Positions 25,305 through 34,407 are shown, counted from the first letter of the stretch. The stretch: DNA of 63,001 nucleotides from UBA7446 sp965657545 (GCA_965657545.1 CBFHOG010000011.1:1-63001), one strand, 5' to 3'. The notes: a model not told the origin generated them from the letters alone. A program made the numbers and translations.

Positions 25305-25977
25305 CTGGAGGAAATGAAAATTTAAGATAGGTAATGGGAATTTCTTGTTCCTTGTATTGCTGCTCGTAGAACGTTTGAATAGCAATAACGTCTTCTGGAG
25401 CGTGAACATACTGATACACATCATGGTGTGCCATTTCTGGGGTAATACCCCAGCCGTCTAATACGCCAAGCGTATAGCCGTGTAAAAAAGCAGAATCGGT
25501 TTTTAAGTGCACTACACCTTGAGGCTTTAGTACTTGCTGGTAGCGCCGCAAAAAAGTAGGGTTTGTCAATCGGTGGTGGGTTCTTTTAAATTTATATTGT
25601 GGATCGGGGAACGTAATCCAAATTTCTGTGACTTCATCTTGAGCAAAAACATATTCCAAAAGTTCAATTTGAGTGCGAATAAAAGCTACATTTTGTAAGT
25701 TTTCTTCTATTGCTGTTTTGGCACCGCGCCAAAATCGCGCGCCTTTAATATCAATGCCAATAAAGTTTACGTTTGGATTTTTACGCGCTAGTCCAACCGT
25801 GTATTCGCCTTTTCCACAACCAAGTTCCAAGACTATCGGGTTGGTATTTCCAAAATAGGTTTCCCAAGAGCCTTTGTGAGAAAAATCTTCAGCCAACAAC
25901 TCTTCACGAGTAGGCTGTATCACATTAGCAAATGACTCGTTTTCTATAAAACGTTTTAATTTATTTTTACTTCCCAA
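25288..25977 (-). CDS. trmB: tRNA (guanine-N7-)-methyltransferase
   Basis: SAM-dependent enzyme forming m7G46 in the tRNA variable loop. The 229-residue sequence has the SAM-binding motif VLELGCGKGEYT near residue 49, IGIDIKGARFWRGAKTA, and the TrmB signature ITFPDPQYKFKRTHHRLTNP. It overlaps the alkyltransferase-like gene and lies nine bases after the histidine kinase stop, so the group may be partly cotranscribed from the two-component promoter. Confidence 0.93.
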   Translation of the reverse strand: MGSKNKLKRFIENESFANVIQPTREELLAEDFSHKGSWETYFGNTNPIVLELGCGKGEYTVGLARKNPNVNFIGIDIKGARFWRGAKTAIEENLQNVAFIRTQIELLEYVFAQDEVTEIWITFPDPQYKFKRTHHRLTNPTFLRRYQQVLKPQGVVHLKTDSAFLHGYTLGVLDGWGITPEMAHHDVYQYVHAPEDVIAIQTFYEQQYKEQEIPITYLKFSFPPDAPTE

Positions 25978-25986
25978 AATATCGCA

Positions 25987-27057
25987 TTAAGTAGTGGCTT
26001 CACCTTTATCTAAGGTAAAAGAAAATTCGGAGCCGATTTCAGCTTGACTCTCTATAAAAATTCGTTCTCCATGAGCCTCAATAATATGCTTTACAATTGC
26101 AAGACCCAATCCTGAACCACCCATTCTACGGTTTCCACTTTTATCTACACGGTAGAACCGCTCAAAAAGTCGTGGGAGGTGCTCTTCTTCTATACCTTCT
26201 CCATTATCACGAATGCGAATAATGATTTTATTCTCGTAAATAGGCTGAACACTTACTTCTGTTGTTCCCTTATTTTTTCCGTATTTAATGGAATTCATAA
26301 TAAGATTGGTCAGTACTTGTTGTACCCGCTCCCTGTCTGCATAAACTGCAACAGGTTCCTCGTATTTTTTATCAAATTCTAAATTAATACTAGATTTAGA
26401 AGCTTCCATTTCAAGCATATCAAAAACACTTTGTATTAGGTCAATGATATCAAAATGAAATAAATCTAAATCGGTATTTCCTTTTTCTAAATGGGTTAGT
26501 AAATCAAGATCTTTAACAATATAAGTCAAACGCTCAACTCCCTTACTAGCACGTGATAAATACTTTTTATTTACATTTTTATCATCCATAGCTCCGTCTA
26601 AAAGAGTTAAAATATACCCTTGTACAGTAAATAATGGGGTCTTGAGTTCATGTGCTATGTTACCTAAAAATTCACGTCTAAAAGCAGCTTGATCTTTTAG
26701 ACTATCTATCTCATCACTTCTGTTAATGGCAACTTGTTTTACATTGTTTAACAAAGAATCCATATCATCAGTGATAAGAATATCGTTTAGCTCCTTACCT
26801 AAGTTGGGTTCTAAATCTTTATAAAATTGTTTGATTTGCTTGTAAATATAATTTTCAATGCGATAATTAAGAACAACAAAGCAAACCGAAAAAATAAATA
26901 TGACAGATAAAACCAGAGGAACTATGTTGGCTTTACTAAAGGGATTTTCATCTGTATAAAGAAATAGCAGTAGTGCGTTAAGGAGGATAACGAAAACCGT
27001 TATAAAAAGAGACAAGGTTAACGAAAACCGGTAAATTTTACGTGGGGTTTTTTTCAT
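25987..27057 (-). CDS. PhoR-like sensor histidine kinase
   Basis: A 356-residue membrane kinase with two transmembrane helices (about 12-34 and 45-64) and almost no external loop. The HisKA dimerisation domain has phospho-acceptor H136 (IAHELKTPLFTV). The ATPase domain has N box LTNLIMNSIKYG, G1 box RDNGEGI, F box LPRLFERFYRVD and G2 box GGSGLGLAIVKH. The very short loop argues for membrane or intracellular sensing. It is encoded one base after its partner response regulator. The pair resembles PhoB/PhoR, but a phosphate role is not shown. Confidence 0.92.
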   Translation of the reverse strand: MKKTPRKIYRFSLTLSLFITVFVILLNALLLFLYTDENPFSKANIVPLVLSVIFIFSVCFVVLNYRIENYIYKQIKQFYKDLEPNLGKELNDILITDDMDSLLNNVKQVAINRSDEIDSLKDQAAFRREFLGNIAHELKTPLFTVQGYILTLLDGAMDDKNVNKKYLSRASKGVERLTYIVKDLDLLTHLEKGNTDLDLFHFDIIDLIQSVFDMLEMEASKSSINLEFDKKYEEPVAVYADRERVQQVLTNLIMNSIKYGKNKGTTEVSVQPIYENKIIIRIRDNGEGIEEEHLPRLFERFYRVDKSGNRRMGGSGLGLAIVKHIIEAHGERIFIESQAEIGSEFSFTLDKGEATT

Positions 27058-27058
27058 A

Positions 27059-27742
27059 CTACACCACGTATTTGTACCCTACTCCTTTAACTGTTTTAAA
27101 GTGTTTATCTCCAATTTTTTCTCGAAGTTTCCTAATATGAACATCAATTGTTCTGCCGCCTACAACAACTTCGTTACCCCAAACACGATTAAGAATTTCT
27201 TCGCGTTCAAAAACCTTTTTTGGTTTTGATGCCAAAAGTGATAGAAGTTCAAACTCCTTACGCGGTAAAAATATCGCTTCATCTTTATACAAGACTTTAT
27301 ATTCCTCTCTGTTTATAATCAAATCGCCAACCTCCACAACATCATTTTTTGTCTCTAATGAATTAAAACGACGTAAGATTGCTTTGATTTTACTGACTAA
27401 AACTTTGGGTTTAATGGGCTTGGTGATGTAATCATCTGCTCCAGCATCTAGACCTGCAACTTGCGAATAATCTTCGCTGCGAGCCGTTAAAAAAACGATT
27501 GCCAAATTGGGTAAATTAGACTTTTTACGAAGCTGTTCACAAGTTTCAATACCATCCATTTCGGGCATCATCACATCTAATAAGACCAAATGTGGTTTCC
27601 AGTCGGCCGTTATTTTTAAAGCTTCAATACCATTCTTTGCTTTCTCAACTTGATATCCTTCTGAAGTTAAATTGTATTCTAAAATTTCTAAGATATCTGG
27701 CTCATCATCAACCAATAAAATGCGTGTATGCTTTTTTTTCAT
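27059..27742 (-). CDS. OmpR/PhoB-type response regulator
   Basis: A 227-residue DNA-binding regulator partnered with the adjacent kinase. The receiver domain shows acidic pocket VDDE (12-14), phospho-acceptor D56 (LLDVMMPEMDG) and lysine in ITKPI; the winged-helix effector domain follows (LPRKEFELLSLL to GGRTIDVHIRKLREK and GVGYKYVV). The ATG at 27740-27742 (MKKKHTRILLVDDE) starts the domain properly; the longer frame to 27793 would run through the promoter element at 27761. Confidence 0.93.
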   Translation of the reverse strand: MKKKHTRILLVDDEPDILEILEYNLTSEGYQVEKAKNGIEALKITADWKPHLVLLDVMMPEMDGIETCEQLRKKSNLPNLAIVFLTARSEDYSQVAGLDAGADDYITKPIKPKVLVSKIKAILRRFNSLETKNDVVEVGDLIINREEYKVLYKDEAIFLPRKEFELLSLLASKPKKVFEREEILNRVWGNEVVVGGRTIDVHIRKLREKIGDKHFKTVKGVGYKYVV

Positions 27743-27760
27743 GTTATGGCATTGCTCCCT

Positions 27761-27768
27761 CAAAAATA
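27761..27768 (-). promoter_or_regulatory. -7 element (TATTTTTG) for the two-component operon
   Basis: TAnnTTTG match on the minus strand 18 bases upstream of the response regulator ATG. It is divergent from the promoter at 27816. Confidence 0.5.
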
Positions 27769-27815
27769 AAAAAATACACATAGGTTTTATCATTTCAATA
27801 TTAAAAAATCATCAA

Positions 27816-27823
27816 TACATTTG
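27816..27823 (+). promoter_or_regulatory. -7 element (TACATTTG), leaderless start of the LuxE-like gene
   Basis: Exact TAnnTTTG match ending seven bases before the ATG at 27831, implying that transcription begins at or next to the start codon. Confidence 0.6.
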
Positions 27824-27830
27824 AACTGTG

Positions 27831-28766
27831 ATGATTTCATTCGAAAAACAAGCGTTAACTCTTTTTGACTATCAATACCGCAATAACGACGTGTATCGTT
27901 CCTATTGTGACTTGATAAACGTCTGTCTTTCTGATGTGCATAAACTTATAGATATCCCTTTTTTACCTATAGAATTGTTTAAATCTCACCGTATTAGCTG
28001 TACAGAAAAGACCGAAATGATTTTTGAAAGCTCTGGAACAGGTGGTCCTGTTAGTCAACATCATGTGGCGTCACTCGATGACTACAAACAGAGTTTTAAT
28101 TCCGGGTTTTCAGAATTTTACGGAACAGCTTCCGATTACCATATTTTAGCCCTTTTACCTGGCTATATAGAGCGTCCAAATGCATCATTGGTCTATATGT
28201 GCGATGATTTGATTCGACAGGCAAAACCTAAACATAGCGGGTTTTACTTGGATCAGTTTGAGGAGTTGCAGCGTGTACTTGTCGAATTAGACCAAGAAAA
28301 GCAAAAAACACTACTCATAGGGGTAAGCTTTGCCTTATTGGATTTTTGTGAGGCTTTTCCATTGCAACTTCAACACACCACTGTCATGGAAACTGGTGGC
28401 ATGAAAGGAAGACGAAAAGAATTAATTAGAAAAGAATTGCACGAAAAACTACAAAAAGGGTTTGGTGTTGACAGCATCCACAGCGAATATGGAATGACCG
28501 AATTGCTTTCGCAAGCCTACTCCAAAGGAAATGGGGTTTTTAAACCTTCTTCTAGTATGCGTATTTTTGTGCGTGATGTTCACGATCCAAAAAAAGTATC
28601 CTCGATAGGAAATGGAGGGCTTAATATTATTGACTTATCTAACAAAGAATCCTGCGCTTTTATCGCCACACAAGATTTAGGTAAATGCTACGAAAACAAC
28701 ACATTTGAAGTACTTGGGCGTTTTGATGCATCAGACGTCCGCGGATGCTCGCTTATGACGGCGTAA
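27831..28766 (+). CDS. LuxE/PaaK-like acyl-protein synthetase homologue
   Basis: A 311-residue protein of the LuxE acyl-protein synthetase family, relatives of adenylate-forming enzymes that activate fatty acids. The phosphate-binding loop MIFESSGTGGP is at about residues 63-73, and HSEYGMTELLSQAY (about 220) matches the second adenylate-forming motif. ATG at 27831 is preferred over the GTG at 27828. No partner reductase (LuxC) is nearby, and its natural substrate is unknown. It ends tail to tail with tyrS, overlapping by 14 bases. Confidence 0.8.
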   Translation: MISFEKQALTLFDYQYRNNDVYRSYCDLINVCLSDVHKLIDIPFLPIELFKSHRISCTEKTEMIFESSGTGGPVSQHHVASLDDYKQSFNSGFSEFYGTASDYHILALLPGYIERPNASLVYMCDDLIRQAKPKHSGFYLDQFEELQRVLVELDQEKQKTLLIGVSFALLDFCEAFPLQLQHTTVMETGGMKGRRKELIRKELHEKLQKGFGVDSIHSEYGMTELLSQAYSKGNGVFKPSSSMRIFVRDVHDPKKVSSIGNGGLNIIDLSNKESCAFIATQDLGKCYENNTFEVLGRFDASDVRGCSLMTA

Positions 28767-30054
28767 CTACGAGCAAAAAATAATTTTTCTTACCGCGTTG
28801 CAACAATACATATCCGTCACAAATCATGTCTTTTGGTGTGATTTTCTTTGCCTCGGTTACCTTTTCCTTATTAACCGAAATGGAATTTTCTTTGAGTGCT
28901 CTTCTAGCCTCCCCATTAGATTTTAAAAAGCCTGTTGTTTCTGCCAGTGCTTCCATGATAGAAAGCCCATCCCCCGCAAGTAATTCGGCAGATACTTGCG
29001 CTTGTGGAACACCATCAAAAAGGTCCAAAAGTGTTTGTGTATCTAAAGATTTTAGGGTCTCAGATGTAGCTTTACCAAACAAAATCTGAGCTGCTTGTTC
29101 CGAGCGCATTACATCGGCAGCACTGTGTACCATAGTGGTCACTTCCTGTGCAAGTTTACGCTGTAATTGACGCTGATGCGGTGCTTCCCGATGCATTTCT
29201 ATTAGCGCATCAATTTCGTCTTTAGATAAAAATGTAAATATCTTGATGTATTTTTCGGCATCTTCATCAGATGCATTTAGCCAATACTGATAAAATTTAT
29301 ACGGAGATGTTTTCTCTCGGTCTAACCAAACGTTTCCGCTTTCTGTTTTTCCAAATTTGGTGCCGTCAGCTTTGGTAATCAGTGGGCATGTTAATGCATA
29401 CGCCTTACCAGCCAGTTTTCTTCTAATCAGTTCTGTTCCAGTGGTAATATTTCCCCATTGATCACTGCCGCCCATTTGCAACAAACAATTGTGATGTTGG
29501 TATAAATGCAAAAAATCATATCCTTGAATAAGCTGATATGTAAATTCGGTAAAGGACATCCCTTCTTTGGCATCTGCACCAAGGCGCTTCTTGACAGAAT
29601 CTTTAGCCATCATGTAGTTCACCGTAAGGTGCTTCCCAATGTCACGTGCAAAATCAATCAAGCTAAACGACTGCATCCAATCGTAATTGTTCACCATTAC
29701 AGCACCGTTTTCTTTGGTACTGTCAAAATCTAAAAATTTGGCAAGTTGGTTCTCCAAACCTGTACAATTGCGTTCTAATGTTTCGTTGTCTAACAAATTG
29801 CGTTCTGCAGATTTTCCAGATGGATCGCCAATCATACCAGTAGCGCCACCCACAAGCGCATAGGGCTTATGGCCATAACGCTGAAAATGCATCAAAATCA
29901 TGATTTGAACCAAACTCCCAATATGTAACGAATCTGCAGTGGGATCAAATCCGATATATCCCGCAGTCATACCCTTTGAAAGCGTTTCGGCAGTTTCGGG
30001 CATGATGTCATGCACCATACCGCGCCATGTTAGTTCCTCAACAAATGATGCCAT
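28753..30054 (-). CDS. tyrS: Tyrosyl-tRNA synthetase
   Basis: Class I aminoacyl-tRNA synthetase of 433 residues. The HIGH-type motif is HIGSL in FDPTADSLHIGSL (about residues 35-47), tyrosine-binding sequences include GSDQWGNITTG, and the KMSKS-type loop is KFGKTES (about 233-239). A C-terminal S4-like RNA-binding domain follows (about 365-433). It is encoded downstream of pyrC and the DUF4296 gene but has its own promoter element 14 bases upstream. Confidence 0.96.
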   Translation of the reverse strand: MASFVEELTWRGMVHDIMPETAETLSKGMTAGYIGFDPTADSLHIGSLVQIMILMHFQRYGHKPYALVGGATGMIGDPSGKSAERNLLDNETLERNCTGLENQLAKFLDFDSTKENGAVMVNNYDWMQSFSLIDFARDIGKHLTVNYMMAKDSVKKRLGADAKEGMSFTEFTYQLIQGYDFLHLYQHHNCLLQMGGSDQWGNITTGTELIRRKLAGKAYALTCPLITKADGTKFGKTESGNVWLDREKTSPYKFYQYWLNASDEDAEKYIKIFTFLSKDEIDALIEMHREAPHQRQLQRKLAQEVTTMVHSAADVMRSEQAAQILFGKATSETLKSLDTQTLLDLFDGVPQAQVSAELLAGDGLSIMEALAETTGFLKSNGEARRALKENSISVNKEKVTEAKKITPKDMICDGYVLLQRGKKNYFLLVVTPS

Positions 30055-30068
30055 ACATATTATTTTAG

Positions 30069-30076
30069 CAAATATA
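30069..30076 (-). promoter_or_regulatory. -7 element (TATATTTG) for tyrS
   Basis: Exact TAnnTTTG match on the minus strand, 14 bases before the tyrS ATG, in the 57-base gap after the DUF4296 gene. Confidence 0.55.
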
Positions 30077-30111
30077 ATCCTCTACAAATGAACCCAAAAG
30101 CGTCTGCAACA

Positions 30112-30459
30112 TTATTCTTTCAGTAATGGTTTTTTCAATTCATACATGGTGTCTTCATCTTGTAGTTGTTCCAGTTGTACTTTTACCGATTCAAAAATCT
30201 TAGTGTATAATTTGGGTTTAGATGCGTAATAGACATTGCTTTGCGCAAAAGTTGTACTGTCAATGTTGTGGAAAGCATATAGTGAATCCATTGACACAAA
30301 ATTATCTTTGGCATAACTTGACGATGCACTGATTAACGCCAGATCAACATGAAAGTTAATCATTTGCTCAGAAGTCATCAGGACTTCTGGCTTGGCAATA
30401 CGATCCTGGGCACACCCTCCTAAAATTAAAAAAATCAACATCAAAAAAACCTGTCTCAT
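30112..30459 (-). CDS. DUF4296 lipoprotein
   Basis: A 115-residue lipoprotein (signal MRQVFLMLIFLILGGC) matching the Bacteroidota DUF4296 family, recognised from the EVLMTSEQMINFHVDLALISA region and its pyrC neighbourhood. It is predicted to be helical, with a long C-terminal helix (about 85-112). Function is unknown. Its start overlaps the pyrC stop by four bases, so it is translated with pyrC, though no biochemical link is evident. Confidence 0.8.
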   Translation of the reverse strand: MRQVFLMLIFLILGGCAQDRIAKPEVLMTSEQMINFHVDLALISASSSYAKDNFVSMDSLYAFHNIDSTTFAQSNVYYASKPKLYTKIFESVKVQLEQLQDEDTMYELKKPLLKE

Positions 30460-31793
30460 CTAGCAAAAGTAAGTGGTTTTACGTTTGGTATTTCAGCAAA
30501 TTTACCCTGATTATACAATATCTTTCCATTGATAATTGTGTGCGTAACTGCACCACGTAAAGTGGTCCCTTCTAGTGGAGACCATCCACACTTATACAAT
30601 AGATTTTCTCGGTTGACTGTTTGAGATTCGTTGGTGTCAACCAATACCAAATCAGCAAAATAGCCTTCGCGAACATAGCCACGATCTTCAATATCAAACA
30701 AAATAGCGGGGTTATGACACATTTTTTCAACTACTTTTTCTAATGTTATTTTTCCTTGCTGTACACATTCTAAAAGTACAGGTAGAGCATGTTGAACCAT
30801 AGGACCTCCCGATGGGGCTTTGGTATATACTTGTGATTTCTCTTCCAAGGTGTGCGGGGCATGATCGGTAGCTATAATATCAATTCGATCATCGTTTAGG
30901 GCTTCCCATAATCCATCACGGTCGTGTGCTGTTTTAACTGCGGGATTCCATTTTATATGTGTTCCTTTTTTGGCATAATCTTCATCTGAAAACCACAAAT
31001 GATGAATACAAACCTCGGAGGTAATTTGCTTTTTTTCTAAGGGTAATTCATTTGAAAACAACGCAGTCTCTTTTGCCGTAGATAAATGAAATACATGAAG
31101 TCGAGCACCTGTTTTTTTGGCCAAAGCAATAGCCTTTGAGGACGATAAATAACAGGCTTCCTCAGAACGAATATCTGGATGGTGCTCAATGGGAATATCA
31201 TCGCCATACTTTAATTTATATGCTGCCAAGTTGGTTTTAATGGTTTGCTCGTCTTCGCAATGCACAGCAATAGGGAGCTTAAATGCAGTAAATATTTCCT
31301 TGAGTGTATTGGGGTCATCAACAAGCATATTCCCTGTAGAAGAACCTAAAAAAAGTTTAAGCGCAGGTGTTGTTTTTGGATCAATGGCTTTAATCTGCTC
31401 TAAATTATCATTTGTTCCGCCAAACATAAATCCATAATTCACCCAAGAAGTTGCTGCAGCCACAGCCAATTTATTAGCAAAGGCAGCTGCATTGGTGGTT
31501 TGGGGGTTTGTATTTGGCATTTCAAAATAAGAGGTAATACCTCCCGCCACACAAGCCTTGGACTCCGTGCCAATGGTTGCCTTGTGTGTAAGACCTGGTT
31601 CGCGGAAATGAACTTGATCATCAATACATCCAGGTAATAAGTGTTTCCCATGTGCATCTATAACTTCCATATCTTGGGATACTGTGATGGTAGGTGCTAT
31701 TTTAGATATGCGTTCCCCTTCAATCAGCACGTCTAATGATTCTATCTTTCCTTCATTGACAACAGCTGCACCGCGAATGAGTAATTTATTCAT
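30456..31793 (-). CDS. pyrC: Dihydroorotase
   Basis: Zinc-dependent amidohydrolase closing carbamoyl-aspartate to dihydroorotate in pyrimidine synthesis. Motifs in order are the metal-binding CIDDQVHFREPG (HxR form, about residues 56-67), the histidines in AVHCEDE and HVFHLSTA, and the catalytic aspartate in IIATDHAPH (about 308-316). At 445 residues it is a class I type enzyme. The start overlaps the upstream glycosyltransferase stop (ATGA), and the gene overlaps the DUF4296 gene downstream. Confidence 0.94.
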   Translation of the reverse strand: MNKLLIRGAAVVNEGKIESLDVLIEGERISKIAPTITVSQDMEVIDAHGKHLLPGCIDDQVHFREPGLTHKATIGTESKACVAGGITSYFEMPNTNPQTTNAAAFANKLAVAAATSWVNYGFMFGGTNDNLEQIKAIDPKTTPALKLFLGSSTGNMLVDDPNTLKEIFTAFKLPIAVHCEDEQTIKTNLAAYKLKYGDDIPIEHHPDIRSEEACYLSSSKAIALAKKTGARLHVFHLSTAKETALFSNELPLEKKQITSEVCIHHLWFSDEDYAKKGTHIKWNPAVKTAHDRDGLWEALNDDRIDIIATDHAPHTLEEKSQVYTKAPSGGPMVQHALPVLLECVQQGKITLEKVVEKMCHNPAILFDIEDRGYVREGYFADLVLVDTNESQTVNRENLLYKCGWSPLEGTTLRGAVTHTIINGKILYNQGKFAEIPNVKPLTFAR

Positions 31794-32515
31794 GTTTTAT
31801 TTTTAAAAATGCTCCGCCATTTCATTGCTATAATTCCAAAAACAGCTTCAGAAATAATAGAACTGTTCATCTTTGAATCGCCTTTGGTTCTGTCTGTAAA
31901 AATAATAGGGAATTCTGCAATACGGAAACCTTTTTTCCATGCCCAAAATTTAAGCGCAATTTGAAAGGCATACCCTTTAAATCGAATATCTTCTAAATCC
32001 AATGCACGCAGTGCATCTGATTGATACCCCACATATCCTGCCGTGGGGTCAGTCACTGGAAGTCCTGTAATTACTCGCACATAAATCGATGCACCAACAG
32101 AAATCACAATACGTAACAAGGGCCATTGGCGGACACGAATTCCTTTTTTATAGCGAGAACCAACAACAAGATCTGCTTTATTTTGTTTAAGGATTTCAAG
32201 CATAGGCACCAGTGCTTCTGGCGGGTGTGAAAAATCAGCATCCATTTCAAAAACATAGTTATATCCTTTGTCAAGCGCCCATTTAAACCCGTGCACATAA
32301 GCTGGACCAAGTCCTTCCTTTTTGTTACGTATGGTTATGTTCACTTGAGCATAACGACTGATCAAACCTTTTACAAGTGCTGCTGTTCCATCTGGTGAAT
32401 TATCGTCCACAACCAAAATGTCAGCAGATATGGGCAAAGCTAAAACCGCCTCAATAATAGATTGAATATTTTCTACCTCATTATAGGTAGGAATAACAAT
32501 TACAACTGGATTCAT
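31790..32515 (-). CDS. Polyprenol monophosphomannose synthase-type glycosyltransferase (GT2)
   Basis: A 241-residue family 2 glycosyltransferase. It has VVIVIPTYNEVENI at the N-terminus, the nucleotide/metal site VVDDNSPDGT and the DXD-like EMDADFSHPPE, matching the dolichol-phosphate-mannose synthase group. It would transfer a sugar from a nucleotide donor to a polyprenyl phosphate at the inner membrane. No C-terminal membrane domain is present. The ATG at 32513-32515 is preferred to an upstream TTG. It heads a minus-strand operon with pyrC. Confidence 0.88.
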   Translation of the reverse strand: MNPVVIVIPTYNEVENIQSIIEAVLALPISADILVVDDNSPDGTAALVKGLISRYAQVNITIRNKKEGLGPAYVHGFKWALDKGYNYVFEMDADFSHPPEALVPMLEILKQNKADLVVGSRYKKGIRVRQWPLLRIVISVGASIYVRVITGLPVTDPTAGYVGYQSDALRALDLEDIRFKGYAFQIALKFWAWKKGFRIAEFPIIFTDRTKGDSKMNSSIISEAVFGIIAMKWRSIFKNKT

Positions 32516-32566
32516 CAACAGCTAAAATACGTATTTAAATGTGTGAGTCCACCGCAAAAAAATAGA

Positions 32567-32574
32567 TACTTTTG
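32567..32574 (+). promoter_or_regulatory. -7 element (TACTTTTG), leaderless start of the DUF4271 gene
   Basis: Exact TAnnTTTG match only four bases before the ATG at 32579, so the mRNA is probably leaderless. It argues against the longer frame that begins at 32462. Confidence 0.55.
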
Positions 32575-32578
32575 TTCC

Positions 32579-33220
32579 ATGTACACACTAAGAGATTTGG
32601 ATATTTCATATTTGGGACTATACTTACTTGTAGCCTTGACACTTTTGGTGTTTTTAAAGTTTTTAAATCCATCCCGATATCAATCAATGGTGTTTTTTTG
32701 GCAACGAACAAGTAGTAATTCAGAATTTCACAAACCTTTTAATGAAACCAAAGCCCTTTCTTGGGTAGGTTTTATTTATAGAGCGCTCATTTTTGGGTTG
32801 ATAATAGAAGTGTTGTTCACGAAAAATCTAAGTGCTACAACTTTCAACACAAGTGCGCTGTCTTGGGCAGGGATATTTGTGTTGTTTTGGATGACAAGGA
32901 CGCTTATTGAGGGTGGCTTGATGTCTATGATTGGAAAACGAGAAGGACTTTTAAAGATCTTTTATATTCGGACTATTTTTAAAGAAAAATGGGCCTTTGC
33001 TTTTGGCTGCCTCTCCATGCTGCTCATTTACGTATCGTTGTCCTCTACTGTTGCAAGTATAATGGCCTTGTGTTATTTAATTGGTATAATTGTGATTCAC
33101 CTCCGATTTTTGAAATTATATTTTAGAAACAACCCTACCGTTAAAGTGTACATTATTTTGTATATTTGCGCCTCAGAAATTAGCCCCATATGGCTCTTGA
33201 TACAGACACTCAAACTTTAA
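32579..33220 (+). CDS. DUF4271 membrane protein
   Basis: A 213-residue protein with about six transmembrane segments belonging to the Bacteroidota DUF4271 family, recognised by the C-terminal YIILYICASEISPIWLLIQ block and by its place directly before hemD. The start MYTLRDLDISYLGLYLL is chosen over a 39-codon extension. It overlaps hemD by 31 bases. Function is unknown; the fixed association with hemD may reflect shared regulation only. Confidence 0.82.
   Translation: MYTLRDLDISYLGLYLLVALTLLVFLKFLNPSRYQSMVFFWQRTSSNSEFHKPFNETKALSWVGFIYRALIFGLIIEVLFTKNLSATTFNTSALSWAGIFVLFWMTRTLIEGGLMSMIGKREGLLKIFYIRTIFKEKWAFAFGCLSMLLIYVSLSSTVASIMALCYLIGIIVIHLRFLKLYFRNNPTVKVYIILYICASEISPIWLLIQTLKL
33161..33168 (+). 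promoter_or_regulatory. -7 element (TATATTTG) for hemD inside the DUF4271 gene
   Basis: Exact TAnnTTTG match 21 bases before the hemD ATG, lying within the upstream coding sequence. It suggests hemD can be transcribed on its own. Confidence 0.45.
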
Positions 33221-33975
33221 CGAAAATTGCAAAGGTGAAAACCATTTTGGTTTCTCAACCTGCGCCATCTGCTGAAAATTCTCCTTACAATCAACTCATT
33301 GAAAAACGAAAAGTTACAATTGACTTTCGTCCTTTTATTCATGTTGAGGGAGTCTCTTCTAGAGAAGTCCGCTTGCATAAAATTGACATAACAAAATATT
33401 CGGCTATTATATTTACAAGCCGAAATGCAGTGGATCATTTTTTCCGTATTGCTGAGGAACTTCGATACACAGTTCCAAGTACCTTGCGCTATTTTTGTCA
33501 ATCTGAAGCAGTTGCTTACTACCTCCAAAAATATATTGTGTACCGCAAACGCAAAGTTTATGTGGGATCACGCACCTTAGACGATGTACTGAAAGAAGTT
33601 GTCAAATACAAAGACGAAAAATTTCTACTGCCTTGTTCTGATGTTTTAAAACCAAGTATCGCTTCTGCCATTGATGCTACTGGGATCACATGGACAAAAG
33701 CCGTGTTTTACAAAACAGTTATTAGTGATTTGTCAGATTTGCGTGATGTATATTATGATATTTTAGTGTTTTTTAGCCCGTCTGGTATTGAGTCTTTGTT
33801 CCACAATTTCCCTGACTTTGAACAAAACGACACGCGTATAGCGGTATTTGGCCCCACCACAAAAAAGGCTGCTGAGGAAAAAGGCTTACGCATAGATATT
33901 TTGGCACCTACGCCAGAAAATCCTTCTATGACCAAAGCCCTTAGTGATTATATTGCTGTCGCCAATAAGCGTTAG
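33190..33975 (+). CDS. hemD: Uroporphyrinogen-III synthase
   Basis: A 261-residue protein of the HemD fold, closing and inverting ring D of hydroxymethylbilane to uroporphyrinogen III in tetrapyrrole synthesis. Two alpha/beta lobes are visible: VKTILVSQPAPSAENSPY to IIFTSRNAVDHFF, and ILVFFSPSGIESLF to IAVFGPTTKKAAEEKG. The family is poorly conserved, but the TSRNAV and GPTTxxAAxxxG motifs are diagnostic. The ATG overlaps the DUF4271 gene by 31 bases; a GTG at 33235 is a possible later start. It abuts the convergent DUF423 gene. Confidence 0.9.
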   Translation: MALDTDTQTLTKIAKVKTILVSQPAPSAENSPYNQLIEKRKVTIDFRPFIHVEGVSSREVRLHKIDITKYSAIIFTSRNAVDHFFRIAEELRYTVPSTLRYFCQSEAVAYYLQKYIVYRKRKVYVGSRTLDDVLKEVVKYKDEKFLLPCSDVLKPSIASAIDATGITWTKAVFYKTVISDLSDLRDVYYDILVFFSPSGIESLFHNFPDFEQNDTRIAVFGPTTKKAAEEKGLRIDILAPTPENPSMTKALSDYIAVANKR

Positions 33976-34353
33976 TTAGCTACGCAAATACCCTATTAAC
34001 AAATTTATCCACCCTAATATAAGGAGTAATCCGCCTATGGGTGTTACAGGGCCAAGCACTTTCGACAGCCATCCAATTGACGAATATTGAAGAGATAATC
34101 CATAGATAGAGCAAGAAAACAACAAGGTCCCAATGACAAATAGCATGGCCGTACGTTTTGAAAATGGATTTTTATCTACACTCAAAAAAAGCAATGCTAA
34201 CCCATGAAAAAACTGATACCGCACCCCTACTTCATACGATTGCAATGCATCTGCACTTAAATAGGCTTCCAATAAATGTGCACCAAAGGCACCTAAAATA
34301 ACAGCAGTACCACAAAATAATGTGCCCCAAATGCTGCGTTGTTTATATGTCAT
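33976..34353 (-). CDS. DUF423 small membrane protein
   Basis: A 125-residue protein with four transmembrane helices matching the DUF423 family, marked by the N-terminal GAFGAHLLEAYL and YQFFHGLALLFL. Family members are widespread inner membrane proteins without a settled function. Its stop directly abuts the hemD stop in convergent orientation. No operon partners are seen. Confidence 0.88.
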   Translation of the reverse strand: MTYKQRSIWGTLFCGTAVILGAFGAHLLEAYLSADALQSYEVGVRYQFFHGLALLFLSVDKNPFSKRTAMLFVIGTLLFSCSIYGLSLQYSSIGWLSKVLGPVTPIGGLLLILGWINLLIGYLRS

Positions 34354-34407
34354 TGTCTATTTTTTATCTAAAATAGTTTACTATGTTTATACACCAAAAC
34401 AAATAGG

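Noticed and set aside
32462..32578. 39-codon upstream extension of the DUF4271 gene
   Set aside because: It overlaps the divergent glycosyltransferase start and contains the promoter element at 32567; family similarity begins at 32579.
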